From Azolla caroliniana (Eukaryota; Polypodiophyta), in contig JBHGNT010000020.1 in assembly GCA_043228905.1 (NCBI GenBank), forward strand, positions 806,001-870,000: a stretch of 64,000 nucleotides of DNA, given 5' to 3'. Under the pieces are notes generated by a model. That model did not search any database, was not told where the DNA came from, and saw only the letters and a list, made by a program, of their open reading frames with translations. Position 1 is the first letter of the stretch; each line of letters opens with the position of its first letter. Below, one piece after another: positions 1 through 11,300 of the stretch. Position numbers and translations under genes: made by a program.

Positions 1-240
1 TAAAACCAACATATTCATCATCAATGCATTATAAATGGATGGTCGATCTAGTGACAATGCCACTTGGGGAAGGTCAAATGCGATATTTAGTACTAGCAAG
101 AGAAGACCTTACAAACCAAGTAGAAGGAAGACCACTACGACAAAAAAAACAACTAGAGCTATATGTAAATTTTTGGGCATGTCCCTGTTTTGCAGGCTTC
201 TCTACCTATCCCTTCATCTATTGGAGTCACCTTCTGTGAC

Positions 241-592
241 TAGGGCCTTATGATAAAAAATGGACTCTTTGTCCTTTTAGCGAGCTTCTTCCATTAGCAA
301 GCTCGACTTCACCATTCTAGAGATAGTTGTTTTCCTTGTGGTGTTGAGTTACCCAAGGTCACCACAAGTGTCTCCCAACTGTCTGTAAGGGATCCTCGTA
401 ACAACAATGCCAACACCTCGTTAACCAGAGGTACTTCTAAAGAGGTGGTCTAATTTATGAGTCTATGGAAGGTGTTCAAGTGCTCAGCCATGCTTGAGCC
501 ATCCTGATATCTCAATCTCACTATCTTCCTTAAGACCAAGACTCTATTTACCGCATTGTCGTGGAGGATTCTGATCACTAGGAGAAAGGTCC
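241..592 (-). pseudogene. Ty1/copia gag fragment (UBN2-type)
   Basis: Read on the minus strand this stretch encodes a degenerate copia Gag segment. It contains the short runs TSLEVPL, DSWETLVVTLGN and GKQLS. The same Gag is found on the minus strand around 59436-58994 and 57875-57500, where a solo LTR splits it exactly between DSWET and LVVTLGN; here the reading is continuous across that point. There is no start codon or full-length frame, so it is a relic. Positions 1-240 may continue into the region before the zinc knuckle but are too decayed to call. Confidence 0.6.
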
Positions 593-1083
593 ATCAGGTG
601 CGTGTGAACACAGGGTGTGCATCTATGTACATAAACTCAATCTAATGTATAAAACAATTGTAGATAACATAGGACTAATAAGTACAAAACCGGATAGCTT
701 TTAATATGTACTTTATGATCCCACAAAAAGAGGGGAATGATAGCATCTTATGGCAAAGAATCGTTGGGAGAATCTCTGATAGAAGTGGTTGTCATAACTA
801 TTGATGCAACGGTCTCTCCTTGAGATATAAAAGGATAGCATGGAGATGAAAATGCGGGGATCAGTCGTTTTAAAGGGGAAGGTGCTATCGGATTGCGTCA
901 GGAAGTACTGTAGGTTTCCTGTTTCTGCTTAATCAATTAGGCGGTGTAAGGCCTCTACTAGCGTAGGAAGCCTGTGTGCTCTCGACCAAAGGCCCGCCGG
1001 TCCGTGGGTCTGTTGAGCTCGAAGCTCCATTTTTTGGCCTAAGGCCATCATTGTATTCGTTCTCTCTATCTAATTATTGAGTC

Positions 1084-1158
<75 letters not shown>

Positions 1159-1530
1159 TTTGTTTTTGGTTTGTCCAATCATGTTCAGAATCGTCTCGTT
1201 GCTTCTGTGTCTGGGAAGGTATCCCTCCTTCCCTCCTCTGATCTGTGGATAACTACTCGAGCCTGCGAGCCTCTATGCTCATCTTCCAGGATCCGGCGAT
1301 AGGTCTGAATCGAATACAACTCCGTGAGCCTGTGTGCTCAGTATTGGACTCCAGCGACCGAGCTGGATAGGCCACTACAAGCTTAATAGCCGCTCATTCT
1401 CAGGTTCCTTGGTCCAAGACCCTGGTTGTCCCGCCCAAGCTGACCCACAAGTCGCGAATATCTGCCACATCTTTTGGTGCACCAATATCTTCTCGGTCAC
1501 AAATACTAGAGTTATGTTGAAGGAGGGAAT
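593..1530. other. Unassigned retroelement-like leader/LTR-like sequence
   Basis: No coding sequence is recognisable. A TATA-like ATATAAAAGG lies near 824-833. Short phrases such as GCCTGTGTGCTC recur around 980 and 1329. The stretch precedes plus-strand copia gag remains and could be a decayed LTR and leader, but it shows no visible similarity to the LTR that starts at 3716, so it may belong to another element. Confidence 0.3.
1086..1158. repeat. (TG)n-(AG)n compound microsatellite
   Basis: An uninterrupted TG dinucleotide run of more than 50 bases passes directly into an AG run. Confidence 0.95.
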
Positions 1531-3186
1531 GATGTAGCACCAAAGCTATCACACAAAGACTTCCCAACTTGGGAGCACGCAGCAAGCCAAGTCTTGTATT
1601 GCATCGCGTCCTATGTGAGTGACCAGATGCTCAACTACATAAAAGATGCAAAGTCGCCTAAGGATGATTGGGGGAACCTAAAGAGGGTATTTGCCTCCAA
1701 CACCATAGCCCGTAAGTTGTAGCTAAGACAGAAGCTCAACAATGTCTAACAAGGAGGTATGTCGGTATTTGACTACACCACCAAGATCAAGGAGATCTGT
1801 GATGCACTTGGGTCTATTAGTGTTATTGTGGATGAAGGCGAGATGGTGCAGATCTGCCTCGATGGGTTAGCTCAGAAATGTGGGCCGATTTGAACAACTA
1901 TTTGCACGAGAGAGAGAGAGAGAGAGAGAGAGAAGCTCGTGTCATTTGTCGACTTAAAGTCGATGCTCCTTGTAGAGGAGAACCACACAAGTTTGTCGAC
2001 GAGTACGCACGCCGACAACAAGATGTTGTACACGGAGGTAGATAAGCCACTTGGTCGTGGTGGATGAGGCGGGTTGGTCCGCAACGGAGGCGACCGACAA
2101 GAGCAAAATCAGAGGTATAATCGACATGCCGACAACAGTTCCGGACCCTCCACAAGCAGGAGGAGTCCAGGTAGTGCCGAAAACCGACAAGGGAAGGCTA
2201 AGACAAAATGTTGGTATTGTGGCCGGAAAGGCGACAGAGAGAGCAAGTGCTAGAAAAAGAGTGTTGATTCGGACAGAGCTAGGGAGACGCAAAAAGGCGT
2301 CAAAGATCACACTACGCTGAAGCCTTAGGGCGAGTTAGAATAGGCCCAACCTTCGTCATGAAGCACAAAGCCAACTCGATGGCACCAAGCACCTTGAAGT
2401 CGAACGAGGTGTGGTATGTAGACTCTGGAGCGTCAAACCACATGATGAATCGTGAAGAATGGTTCTCTTATCTTGAGAAGTCGGAGCAGTCAGGAGTTGT
2501 CGAAACTGGCGACGACACCCCTCACCCCATCAAACATATCGAAGATGTCCCTCAAAGCCATGTCGGTCAGAGAGGAATCATGAGAAATGTCTTGTATGTG
2601 CCAACAATCACCAAGAACTTGGTGTCGGTCGGACAAATTGTCGACCAGGGCATGCAAGTTCGATTTACTCACCTTGGGTGCTTCATAGAAGAAGAAGGCC
2701 GAATACCGAGGAGTGGTTGTCACAACATGCAAAGCCATATGGCTCAAAAGGCTATTGAAGGATCTGCGAGTAGAGGTGTCCGAACCAATAGTGTTATAAG
2801 ACGACAACCTCACCAGCATCCAACTTGCAAAAAACCCCGTCTTCCATGCCCAAACCAAGCACATTGAGGTGCACTATCATTTCGTCTATGAGCGAGTTCT
2901 CTCCGGTGAAGTGGAACTCGTATATGTTCCAATTGATCAGCAAGTGGCCAATATCTTCACCAAACCTCTCGGCCTAGACAAGTTGTGGCATTTTTCGAGC
3001 ATGCTTGGTTTACAACACCTTGACATGCCGAACTTGAGGGGGAGGAGCGAGAACGAGAGGGAGGAGAGAGATGGCGTCCGGAAAGTCGAAACGAGTGAAG
3101 AATTCAAGTTCGGAACGACTAAAGAAGTCGGGACGTCCGGATCGGCTGGAGAAGCTGAGGACGTGTGGACAAATGGAAGAAGATAG
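1531..3186 (+). pseudogene. Degenerate copia gag-protease, fused by deletion to the RNase H end
   Basis: Plus-strand remains of one copia polyprotein. The UBN2-type Gag (for example FDYTTKIKEICDALGS) is interrupted by in-frame stops and by an AG microsatellite at 1909-1934. A zinc knuckle at about 2212-2253 reads CWYCGRKGDRESKC, with the histidine lost. The aspartic protease/pre-integrase part follows from 2400 (VWYVDSGASNHM, then KNLVSVGQIVDQG). After about 2700 the sequence jumps to the extreme C-terminus of RNase H (KHIEVHYHFV, then VANIFTKPLG at about 2950). Integrase, reverse transcriptase and most of RNase H are therefore missing. It is related to the minus-strand element at 60632-62990. 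It is non-functional. Confidence 0.8.
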
Positions 3187-3715
3187 GCTAAGTGGAGACT
3201 AGCCAGATGCAGGGGGAGTGGCCGAAAGAACGAGCCAAAGCTAGGGCCAACCAAACAAGGGGGAGACCAAGCCGAAGAAGGCAAGGCAGGTGGCAGACTC
3301 AACAAGGGCAGAGCCGACCTGAAGATAAAGGTTAGGACCAAGACATGGTCGGATGTGGTGAAGGGCCTGGATGGGAACAAATCTAAGACAGCCGATTCGA
3401 TCAAGAAGAGTGATTCGGATGAGCTTAATCATATGAAGGCCACGTAGATGAGAAGGTAATCGAAGCCGACGGGTCGAGGGGCGCCAATGCCACGACGGTG
3501 AAGGAGTTGAGAGGGGCCTGAAGAGCAGACGTACCAACCACAGGGGTCAAGGTGCACAGAACCAGATGGGTCGAAGAGCGTCGGACCGGAGGGGTCGTGG
3601 GACGCGGGACTAGACTGGACGAGAAGCGCGAGTGAGGTGTCGACACGTTAGGAGAAGCTGGAACTATGTACTAGCTGGAGATGACATGGGATCTCAAGTT
3701 GAGCTTGAGGGGGAG
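3187..3715 (+). other. Copia 3' spacer and polypurine tract
   Basis: A purine-rich, non-coding stretch between the RNase H remnant and the LTR. GAGGGGGAG at 3707-3715 immediately precedes the TGTTGAG start of the LTR and is the likely polypurine tract. A similar GAGGGGGAG at about 3036-3044 follows the RNase H end, so the true PPT may have been duplicated or displaced. Confidence 0.5.
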
Positions 3716-4157
3716 TGTTGAGCGAGCAAGCTCAACTTGGGCCAAATCAGTTGAAGAAGTTGAGAGCCAGATCGGTTGGAGACCGATTGGCCAAGCCTGA
3801 ATCGGTTGGATAACCTGAAAGACGAATTGGTTGTTAGGCCGAATTGGATGAAATCTAATAGGCCGTTAGGAGCCTATATTCCTATTTTAGTAAATAGGAA
3901 TATTATAGGCAGAGTTAATGACAAGCTCATTCATGAGCATTAAAGTACTAATACTACTTGTGTCAATCCACTCGTCAGGGCTTGTATATAAAGTGCTTTC
4001 TAAGCACATTCATTGTATAGAGTACTGAGTCTGTGTAATTGAAATTTTATGTTGTCTGCTCCACTTAATCTCTCTCTCCCACTCTATGTTTACCTAATTG
4101 TTGTGTTGCCGAATAACTAATTGTGTACTCTGTGTCTATCGCATATGCTTCCGCACA
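3716..4157 (+). repeat. Copia LTR (3' LTR of the decayed plus-strand element)
   Basis: It begins with TGTTGAGCGAGC directly after a polypurine tract and has a TATA box (TATATAAAG) near 3986 followed by a CT-rich U5-like region. The start resembles TGTTGAGAGATC of the LTR at 60149-60631 (minus strand). The right end is not certain; the CACA near 4157 is my best guess. I found no matching 5' LTR. Confidence 0.5.
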
Positions 4158-4159
4158 CG

Positions 4160-4546
4160 TAGTTTTTTTACATGTATTTATTCTTATACAGAATTATGGG
4201 CTATTTACAAGTGTATCCTCTAATCGACCTAATTGGCTTCCGGCTTTTAACCGGCCTTCATTCAGTACAAATCTCTACCAACTCGGCCAATTCTTGGCAA
4301 GTCTTCAGTTGGTTCCCAGATCCAGCTCCTGTCTAGACTGATCGGCTTGTGGTTGACCCTTGGTCGATCGACTATTGGTCAATCTGGCTGATATCTTGTA
4401 TCTGGCTTCAGATCTAGACAGGTCGGCTGCTAGCCGGCGACTTGTCCAGATCCAACCGGATGTCTTTTGGCCGATCACGCTCCATGCTCCTTGCCCGGAT
4501 CCAGTGTTCTTGCACATCCCATCCGGAGGGACCGGCTATCCCAACA
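4160..4546 (-). repeat. Partial copia LTR, minus orientation
   Basis: Its right end (ATCCGGAGGGACC, then CCCAACA) is nearly the same as the right ends of the LTRs at 46849-47364 and 59517-60019. The phrase GGGCTATTTACAA is also shared. Read on the minus strand it starts TGTTGGGATAG. The left part is diverged or replaced. It sits directly against a dispersed repeat at 4547, consistent with insertion into that repeat. Confidence 0.5.
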
Positions 4547-4815
4547 CATTTGACATGAGTAATCGACTATGCACACTTTTCCCCAAACAAGTTCGGGAGT
4601 TTGAGTATCATACTTGATACAATGCTCTTCCTTTTATCACACCCAACTATACTTTGATCAAACCCAATGCTTGCATGAATCTCTTGCAATCACAAAGTGC
4701 ACTCTTGATTGCAAAATTCAACATCAAGACTCACTACTCACTTTCACATGTATTACTTGAAAATGTGATATTTTTGTCTCATTGGTCATATTGGACCTTT
4801 GAAGATAATAATAAA
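4547..4815. repeat. Dispersed non-coding repeat, copy 1
   Basis: This stretch is recognisably similar over about 260 bases to 33780-34030, inside an intron of the AMBRA1-like gene. Shared phrases include GATACAATGCTCT, CTTGCATGAAT and CTCACTTTCACA. No coding potential or terminal repeats are visible, so the family is unknown. Confidence 0.6.
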
Positions 4816-4817
<2 letters not shown>

Positions 4818-4852
<35 letters not shown>

Positions 4853-4980
4853 CCACACAATTATATTAACACGGTTGAAAACCATACAAAATCATTTCCC
4901 TCCCTCCCTACATACACCCACACAATTATATTAACATAGTTAAAAACCATACAATATCTTTGCCCTCCCTCCCTACATAC
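4818..4980. repeat. (TG)n microsatellite plus a two-copy ~73-bp tandem repeat
   Basis: A TG run at about 4818-4848 is followed by two copies of a unit containing ACACAATTATATTAACA and CCCTCCCTCCCTACATAC (about 4855-4917 and 4919-4980). Confidence 0.85.
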
Positions 4981-6075
4981 AAAGAGGTTGTCATCGTGAC
5001 AGAGGCACATTCCCAAGTGTCATCATAAAAGTTGAATGCTCACACAAAGAAACATTCCCCACATGAGCTAGCATCCACATAAGTATGTCTTGCAACTTTC
5101 TAATAGAAGCATTACTCCTTGTCTTCCATCCAACATAAAAGCATTGTTCATATTCCAATTACGCTGCGACCCCCAATACCTTAAATTGAAATATCATTTC
5201 CATCTCTTCCTTCGGTCCATGATGCACATATTGGCTTAAGAGCCATTAGATAACAAGAAGACAAAAGTTGTCGTATTTTCGATAAATATTTTTGAGTACC
5301 ATGTGCAATAGGGCATCAAATCAATGTATATTGTCATCCAATCAATGTCAAACCTCTCTTCTTAAGAATTGAACCTAAAGAAAGGCCCCCACTCATCACT
5401 CTCTAAACAAACATTTAGGATCTAAATGACAATTGTGCATGCCAACTACACTACAACATTTTCCGCCACCATGCATCATAGTTGCCTACATTCAACTTCT
5501 TTTGTGCTTTAGATAAGAGTCATGAAAGTGAAGCCACAGAATGATGATACAACAATACAACATATTAGCATTATCTCTCTCTCTAACATTTCATGACATG
5601 AAGGGTTCTCCACAAGATTGAAGAATGCGTGATAGCATCTCTAAATCCACATAAAGATTTTCAAAATGTCAAAAAATGTGTTTTCATATAAAGTTTCTCC
5701 AATTCAAGATAGAAATGTCATGCATATTCTTATTTCTTATGACTATACCACTATCATACATGGTTAAGGTTTTAAAAAAATTATAGAGAATTTCTAGAAT
5801 CCTATGGAAGCAAGTAAAAAAGCTCAAAAAAAGATACATAGAATCCTATTGAGTTCTAGATAGATAAATAAAAAAACATAGAGAAATGGTTGGAAGATAA
5901 GGTGCTTGCATCATGTTGTTTCAATAGATTCCTCACTGAATAAGGCATTTTATTCATGCCAATGTATCATAGTTAGGGAGACATATGTGGTTTGATCTTC
6001 ACAATTTATATTACCTACATTGTGCCAAACCACAAAACCATTATCTTCATTGTAAATCATACTCATCTAAACATG
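4981..6075. other. Intergenic, no gene recognised
   Basis: AT-rich sequence with no long reading frame, RNA gene or terminal repeat that I recognise. Confidence 0.6.
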
Positions 6076-6146
6076 CTAAAACCCCATTCCCTAGACTTCA
6101 AATTTTCACAAACTCAATTTCATGACCAATGTGTTCCATTTGTTAC
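6076..6146 (+). repeat. Left part of a ~245-bp direct repeat, split by the gypsy insertion
   Basis: Joined to 13264-13460 across the gypsy element, this forms one copy of a repeat whose second copy lies at about 13461-13700. The second copy shows the uninterrupted sequence around the insertion site (TTGTTATCATTGAGAC versus TTGTTAC...CATTGAGAC). Confidence 0.7.
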
Positions 6147-6620
6147 TGTTATGTACACATAACGTTGGTGAGGGTAGGTCACTAATATTTACATTAGTGA
6201 AGGGTATGTTCACTATTATTAAAAAGGGGACTAATGATTGGATAGAATGAATGATATGTGCATGCACTATCATGATTTAGACAACCAATGAATAGAGAGC
6301 CTTTTAGAAAGGCACATCTATTCAAGGGGCCTAGGAAAAGGTATAAATATGAGGCTTAGCTACCCTCATAGGGATCATCACGTCGGAAGGCTGCTGTCGT
6401 AGACACCGGTGGTGCGGGCTAGGCTTTCGTCTCGACGATCGTGTTTATCTCTTCCAAGGTATTAGTCATCCTAATATCCGGCGGTATGGGACGTCGGTGG
6501 TAGGTTGGCTATGTCTAGATCATAGCTCGGGGGTGGTCGGGTGGAACGGGTTCTTCTATCCAATCTATTTTCTTCCTTTTTACTTGATTTGGTCTATTGA
6601 TTAGTAATAGACTCTTAACA
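6147..6620 (+). repeat. 5' LTR of the gypsy chromovirus
   Basis: Starts TGTTATGTAC and ends CTTAACA. A TATA box (TATAAATAT) is present near 6341. It is nearly identical to 12785-13258. Confidence 0.97.
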
Positions 6621-6621
6621 G

Positions 6622-6633
6622 TGGTATCAGAGC
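6622..6633 (+). promoter_or_regulatory. Primer-binding site for initiator tRNA-Met
   Basis: TGGTATCAGAGC, one base after the 5' LTR, is the classical complement of the 3' end of plant initiator tRNA-Met, used to prime minus-strand DNA synthesis. Confidence 0.95.
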
Positions 6634-8374
6634 TTTTACTAACAATTTTTTTGTTGTTTTGATGTTTTTTGTGTGTGAGCGAGGGGGATCTAACAAGGCT
6701 CGTCATGCTCTTCTCAGGATCAAAACAACACTCTAAACCCGGTATTCTTCTTTTTTGATCTCTTCTCTTTTTCTATTATGCGTTCTTTATGGTCGAATCA
6801 AATTGGTATTACGTTTTATTCTCTTTCTTTCTACCTCCTACTACGCTACGATTTTACTTATTATTATGCATCGGGCCGAGTGTGTTTGCACTAATCGCAC
6901 ACGCTCAACTCATGGCCTTTTGCATATTGCGATATATATCCCACTCTCTCCTCTCTTGAACTCTTACGATAATAATTATTCTTGTGCATTGGGTCGAGCG
7001 TGTTTGCTCTAATCGCACACGCTTATCTCATGGCCGTTTTGCATATGATGTTGAGTATACCACTCTTCCCCTCTATTGAGCCATCACTTGGCCGATTCTA
7101 AGGGATGATGTGGCCTTGACGAGGTGTATGTTGCCTACCTATGCCACTCTACTCTCTATTAAGCCATCAATTGGCCGATTCTATGGGATGTTGTGGCCTT
7201 GACAAGGTATATGTAGCTTACATATGCCACTTTCCTTTTTAATTAGCCATCAATTGGCCGATTCTAAGGGATGATGTGGCCTTGACGAGGTATATGTCAC
7301 TTACCTATGCCACTTTCCTCTTTAATTAGCCATTACTTGGCCGATTCTAGGGATATGTGGTGGTCTTGAGGAGGTGCATGTCAACTACCCTAGGGTTTCG
7401 TATCTTAGGGCATGTTTGATTCCATACACCTAATTGTTGATTATTCTAATTAAATCTTAATTTCATAAGTATTGTTTCACTTATATGATTTTCTAGTAAT
7501 TATTATTTACCCGCCCACAATTAACTCTCCTTTTTCCACTTCCTTTTCATGTATAAAGTATTTACATCGTTTATTTTTAATGTAACCTTTACGTGTAGAC
7601 TATTTTTTTCGTATGGAGTGGCTTGTTGAACGATTTTTTTCAACGGGTCATCTAGGTTTAACTCTTATCATCAAGCCTTAGAAAACGAGTAAAACCATAT
7701 GAGTTCCCTTATTGATGTTTTACTCATGGATTTGAGTATTACATCTTTGCGCACAACACCGTCATCACTTGTATCAATTTGTGGCTTATGTCACAATTGT
7801 GCAAGTTATAACAATCATATTGGGATGTATATGTGCATACCTTGCACTTCCCATTTATTTGTGACATTGTTTTTTTCGTAGGTAACACATGGGTTCTTTT
7901 TTTTTTACCCTTGTTTTCGTCACTACTTAACTCTTATGAGTAGTGCCTTATTTTATCATTTTATCATCACGTTTGCTTATTGCTCGCAAGACTAGAATAT
8001 TACTTGTGAGTGCACTTGTTTTTTCACGTAATACACTTTCTCGACCATATAATACATGATGGGTGGGCATTAATATAAGGCTATCTAGGAAATTTCATTG
8101 ATGTAAGAACCATGGTTGAGCCTCGGGGAGCCGCCATGATTACTCAAGATAGAGATCCAAGAAATACATCTTAGCTATGTTTTCCCCCATGGTTTTTAAA
8201 ACACCATAGTGTTACCATAGTTATCGGATCTCGAATCACATCTCATATGTCTAGAGGGGTAAAGACATGAGATACTTTCTTGGATAAAGTTCTTTCAATC
8301 AAAATTTCAAGCATTCATTTTGCTTGTGTATTTTCTGAACCTCCTTATTTTATTGCATACCCACAGCGTGCATC
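6634..8374 (+). other. Long untranslated leader of the gypsy element
   Basis: About 1.75 kb between the primer-binding site and the gag ATG, with no substantial frame. It holds two copies of a unit with TAATCGCACACGCT (about 6867-6930 and 6988-7047) and an 83-bp tandem repeat at 7081-7395. Such leaders often serve in packaging or internal initiation, but nothing here proves a role. Confidence 0.7.
7081..7395 (+). repeat. 83-bp tandem repeat, about 3.8 copies, in the gypsy leader
   Basis: Units start near 7081, 7164, 7247 and 7330. Each contains TTGGCCGATTCTA and a GTGGCCTTGA-like segment (GTGGTCTTGA in the last). The GGCC motifs within each unit could pair. Confidence 0.9.
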
Positions 8375-11300
8375 ATGGAACAAGTTTTGAACGCAGTTGG
8401 AACGATCTCTCCAAATGAGACCTCTCAACCCCAATCCGCATCTCGCACACAAGCTGAGATCACTATTGAGCAATTGCTCACTACTACCTTGAATCAATTG
8501 GCCGAAATGAGACAGGCCAATATGGCATTGGAAAAGAAATTCCAAGAATTAACTATTGAGTCCAAGAAAGAAGGTGAACCTTCCTTCGTAGTCACGCCTT
8601 TCAAGGGAGATAAGAAAGAAAGAACCGAGGAGGCCATTAGCACTTGGCTTGGTCGTTGGGAGTCTCACTTTGAGCTTCATCCCAAGCCCGATGCAGTAAA
8701 AATTGGTTATGTCGGTCGTGAGTTAGGTGGCCGAGCTGCTGCTTAGTGGCGTGGCCTAAGGACCGCAAAAAACTTACCCACAACTTGGGAAGGTTTCGTT
8801 GATGTTTTTAAGAAACAATTCTTGCAGCCACCTTCTCAAACCGAACAAGCGCAACACTTGCTCACATTGTCTAGTAAGCCATTTACCTCTCTCGAGGATT
8901 ATGTGCATCACGCTCGGACCCAGATCCAAAAATCGGGACTTACGGGTGAGAAATGGTTTGTCGCTTGTTTTTTGAATGGTATTCCCAATGGGGATTATCA
9001 TTGGATTGTCCATGACAAGGACCCCACAACTTTCGAGGAAGCCGTCAACATTGTGCTGCGATACCATAGGACTTCCAAGAAAGACCACAATAAACCTGAG
9101 TTCGCCAAAACTCCGAATGTCAAGTTCATTGGGAAACGTAAGCAATCCAGTGACACTCTTGACCGCGACTCAAAGAAACCGAACCTCTTCTGTGCATATT
9201 GCAAGAAGCGGGGCCACACAAAGGATACCTGTCGTCGTCTTGAGAGGAAGTCAATGAACACCCCTCCTCAAGACAAATCTACGAGTCACACAGGTGAGTC
9301 TTTTGATATTGTTGAAGTTCATACCAATCACTTAAGTTTATGTGAATGCACTTTTCCTTCACATTTACTTGGACCTAATGATTTACTCCGAGCAGTCGGA
9401 TATATCAATGGAACACAAGCACATTTCTTGTTTGATTCCGGTAGTTCTCACAATTTTCTTAATGATCACTTTGTGCAGCAAATGAAGCTCCACATAAACG
9501 CAAGTGATCATATCTATCAAGTTCACATGGCAAATGGAAACGTTCAATACATCAGTGGCATTGTTTGTCAACTGCCAATTCAAATAGATACTTATTTGGA
9601 GAAGCTTGACTTTCATGTTATGAAATTACAATCCGCAGATGTCATTTTAGGATATCCTTGGTTTTTTAATAAAAACCCTTCTTTGTCCATTGATTGGGTT
9701 AATCACTCAATCACATTTGAACTTAATAATTGTAAACATTTTATTCAATGTTCCAAACTTCCTTCTCATTCACTTGTGTCTTCTAAATCTTTAAGTGAGT
9801 ATTCTAGTTCATTAATTTATTCGTGTGTAATTGATCCTACGGTTCAATTTTATTATTTTAATATTGACGCCACACAATTACCACATTTTGAGCAACGATT
9901 ACTCGACTCTATTTTAGAGGATTTTCAAGATGTGTTTCCTACTGAATTACCGCTTACTTTACCACCTAAACGTAATGTGGACCATCAAATTGAACTCATC
10001 CCTGGGGCTGCTCCTGTGAGCATTCCACCTTACCGACTTAGTCGATTAGAAGAGGATGAGATCGCTAAACAACTTAAGGAATACTTGAGTATGGGCCACA
10101 TTAGGTATAATAAATCACCTTGGGGTGCGCCAGTTCTATTAGTCAAGAAGAAGGAAGGTTCGTGGCGAATGTGTATCAATTATCGCCGTTTGAATAAAAT
10201 GACAATTAAGAATGCATATCCATTACCTCGTGCCGATGATTTGATTGATCGTTTGCACGGGGCTCGATATTTTACGAAAATTGACTTACGAACTGGTTAT
10301 CATCAAATTCGCATCGCCGAGGATGATATTCCTAAAACCGCTTTTCGTACGCGCTATGGCCATTATGAGTTTTTAGTCATGCCATTTGGGTTGACTAATG
10401 CTCCAGCCACATTCCAACAAGCGATGAATGATGTTTTCCGAGATCAACTCGGTGATTTTGTTGTCGTCTTCTTGGATGATATTTTGATATGTAGCCGTAC
10501 CTTGCAAGATCATGTTCAACATGTTCGATTTGTTTTGCGAAAGTTGCGTGACAACTCTTTCTATGCAAAACATTCAAAATGTGACTTCTTCCAAAAATCT
10601 ATTGTGTACCTAGGTCATTTAATTACAGAAAATGGCGTTGAAATTGAACCTTCTCGTATTGAAAAGGTTAAACTTTGGCCCATTCCTCGTAATATTCGTG
10701 AACTTAGATCATTCTTAGGGTTTGTTGGATTTTTACGAAAATCAATTCGTAACTATTCCAAATTGACTACGCCATTAACTGACCTTTTAAAAGGTCATCC
10801 ACGTAAGTCTGTCAAACCAATTTCATGGAATGAACAACTTGACAAATCATTTGAGACACTCAAGGAGCATGTGTGTCAGGCTCCCACTCTTCTATTACCA
10901 GACCCTTCTAAGCCTTTCTCAATTGAAACCGATGCTAGTGATTATGCTATTGGTGCCGTTCTTTATCAAGGTGGTCACCCTATTGCTTTTGAAAGTAAGA
11001 AGCTTGATGCTGCTCAATCTCGGTATTCGGTTCAAGAGAAAGAGTTGTTTGCGGTGATACACGCACTTAAAACATGGAGGCACTATCTCTATGGAAATAA
11101 ATTTGTGGTTACAACAGACCATCAATCATTAAAGTATTTTTGTGACCAGCCCGATCTTGTTGGTCGTAAAGGCCGTTGGGCTGACCTTATGCAAGATTTT
11201 GATTTTTCCATACGATATCGCAAGGGTTCTATGAACACCGTTGCTGATGCTCTTAGTCGCATTAAAGAAGTTAACATGCTTAGCTTCACGGAAATAAAAT

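Noticed and set aside
2051-2320. Separate small gene on either strand at 1872-2320
   Set aside because: The overlapping frames are shadows of the degenerate copia Gag with an AG microsatellite inside.
9383-11125. Minus-strand short frames within the gypsy polyprotein
   Set aside because: They are antisense shadows of the intact gag-pol frame.
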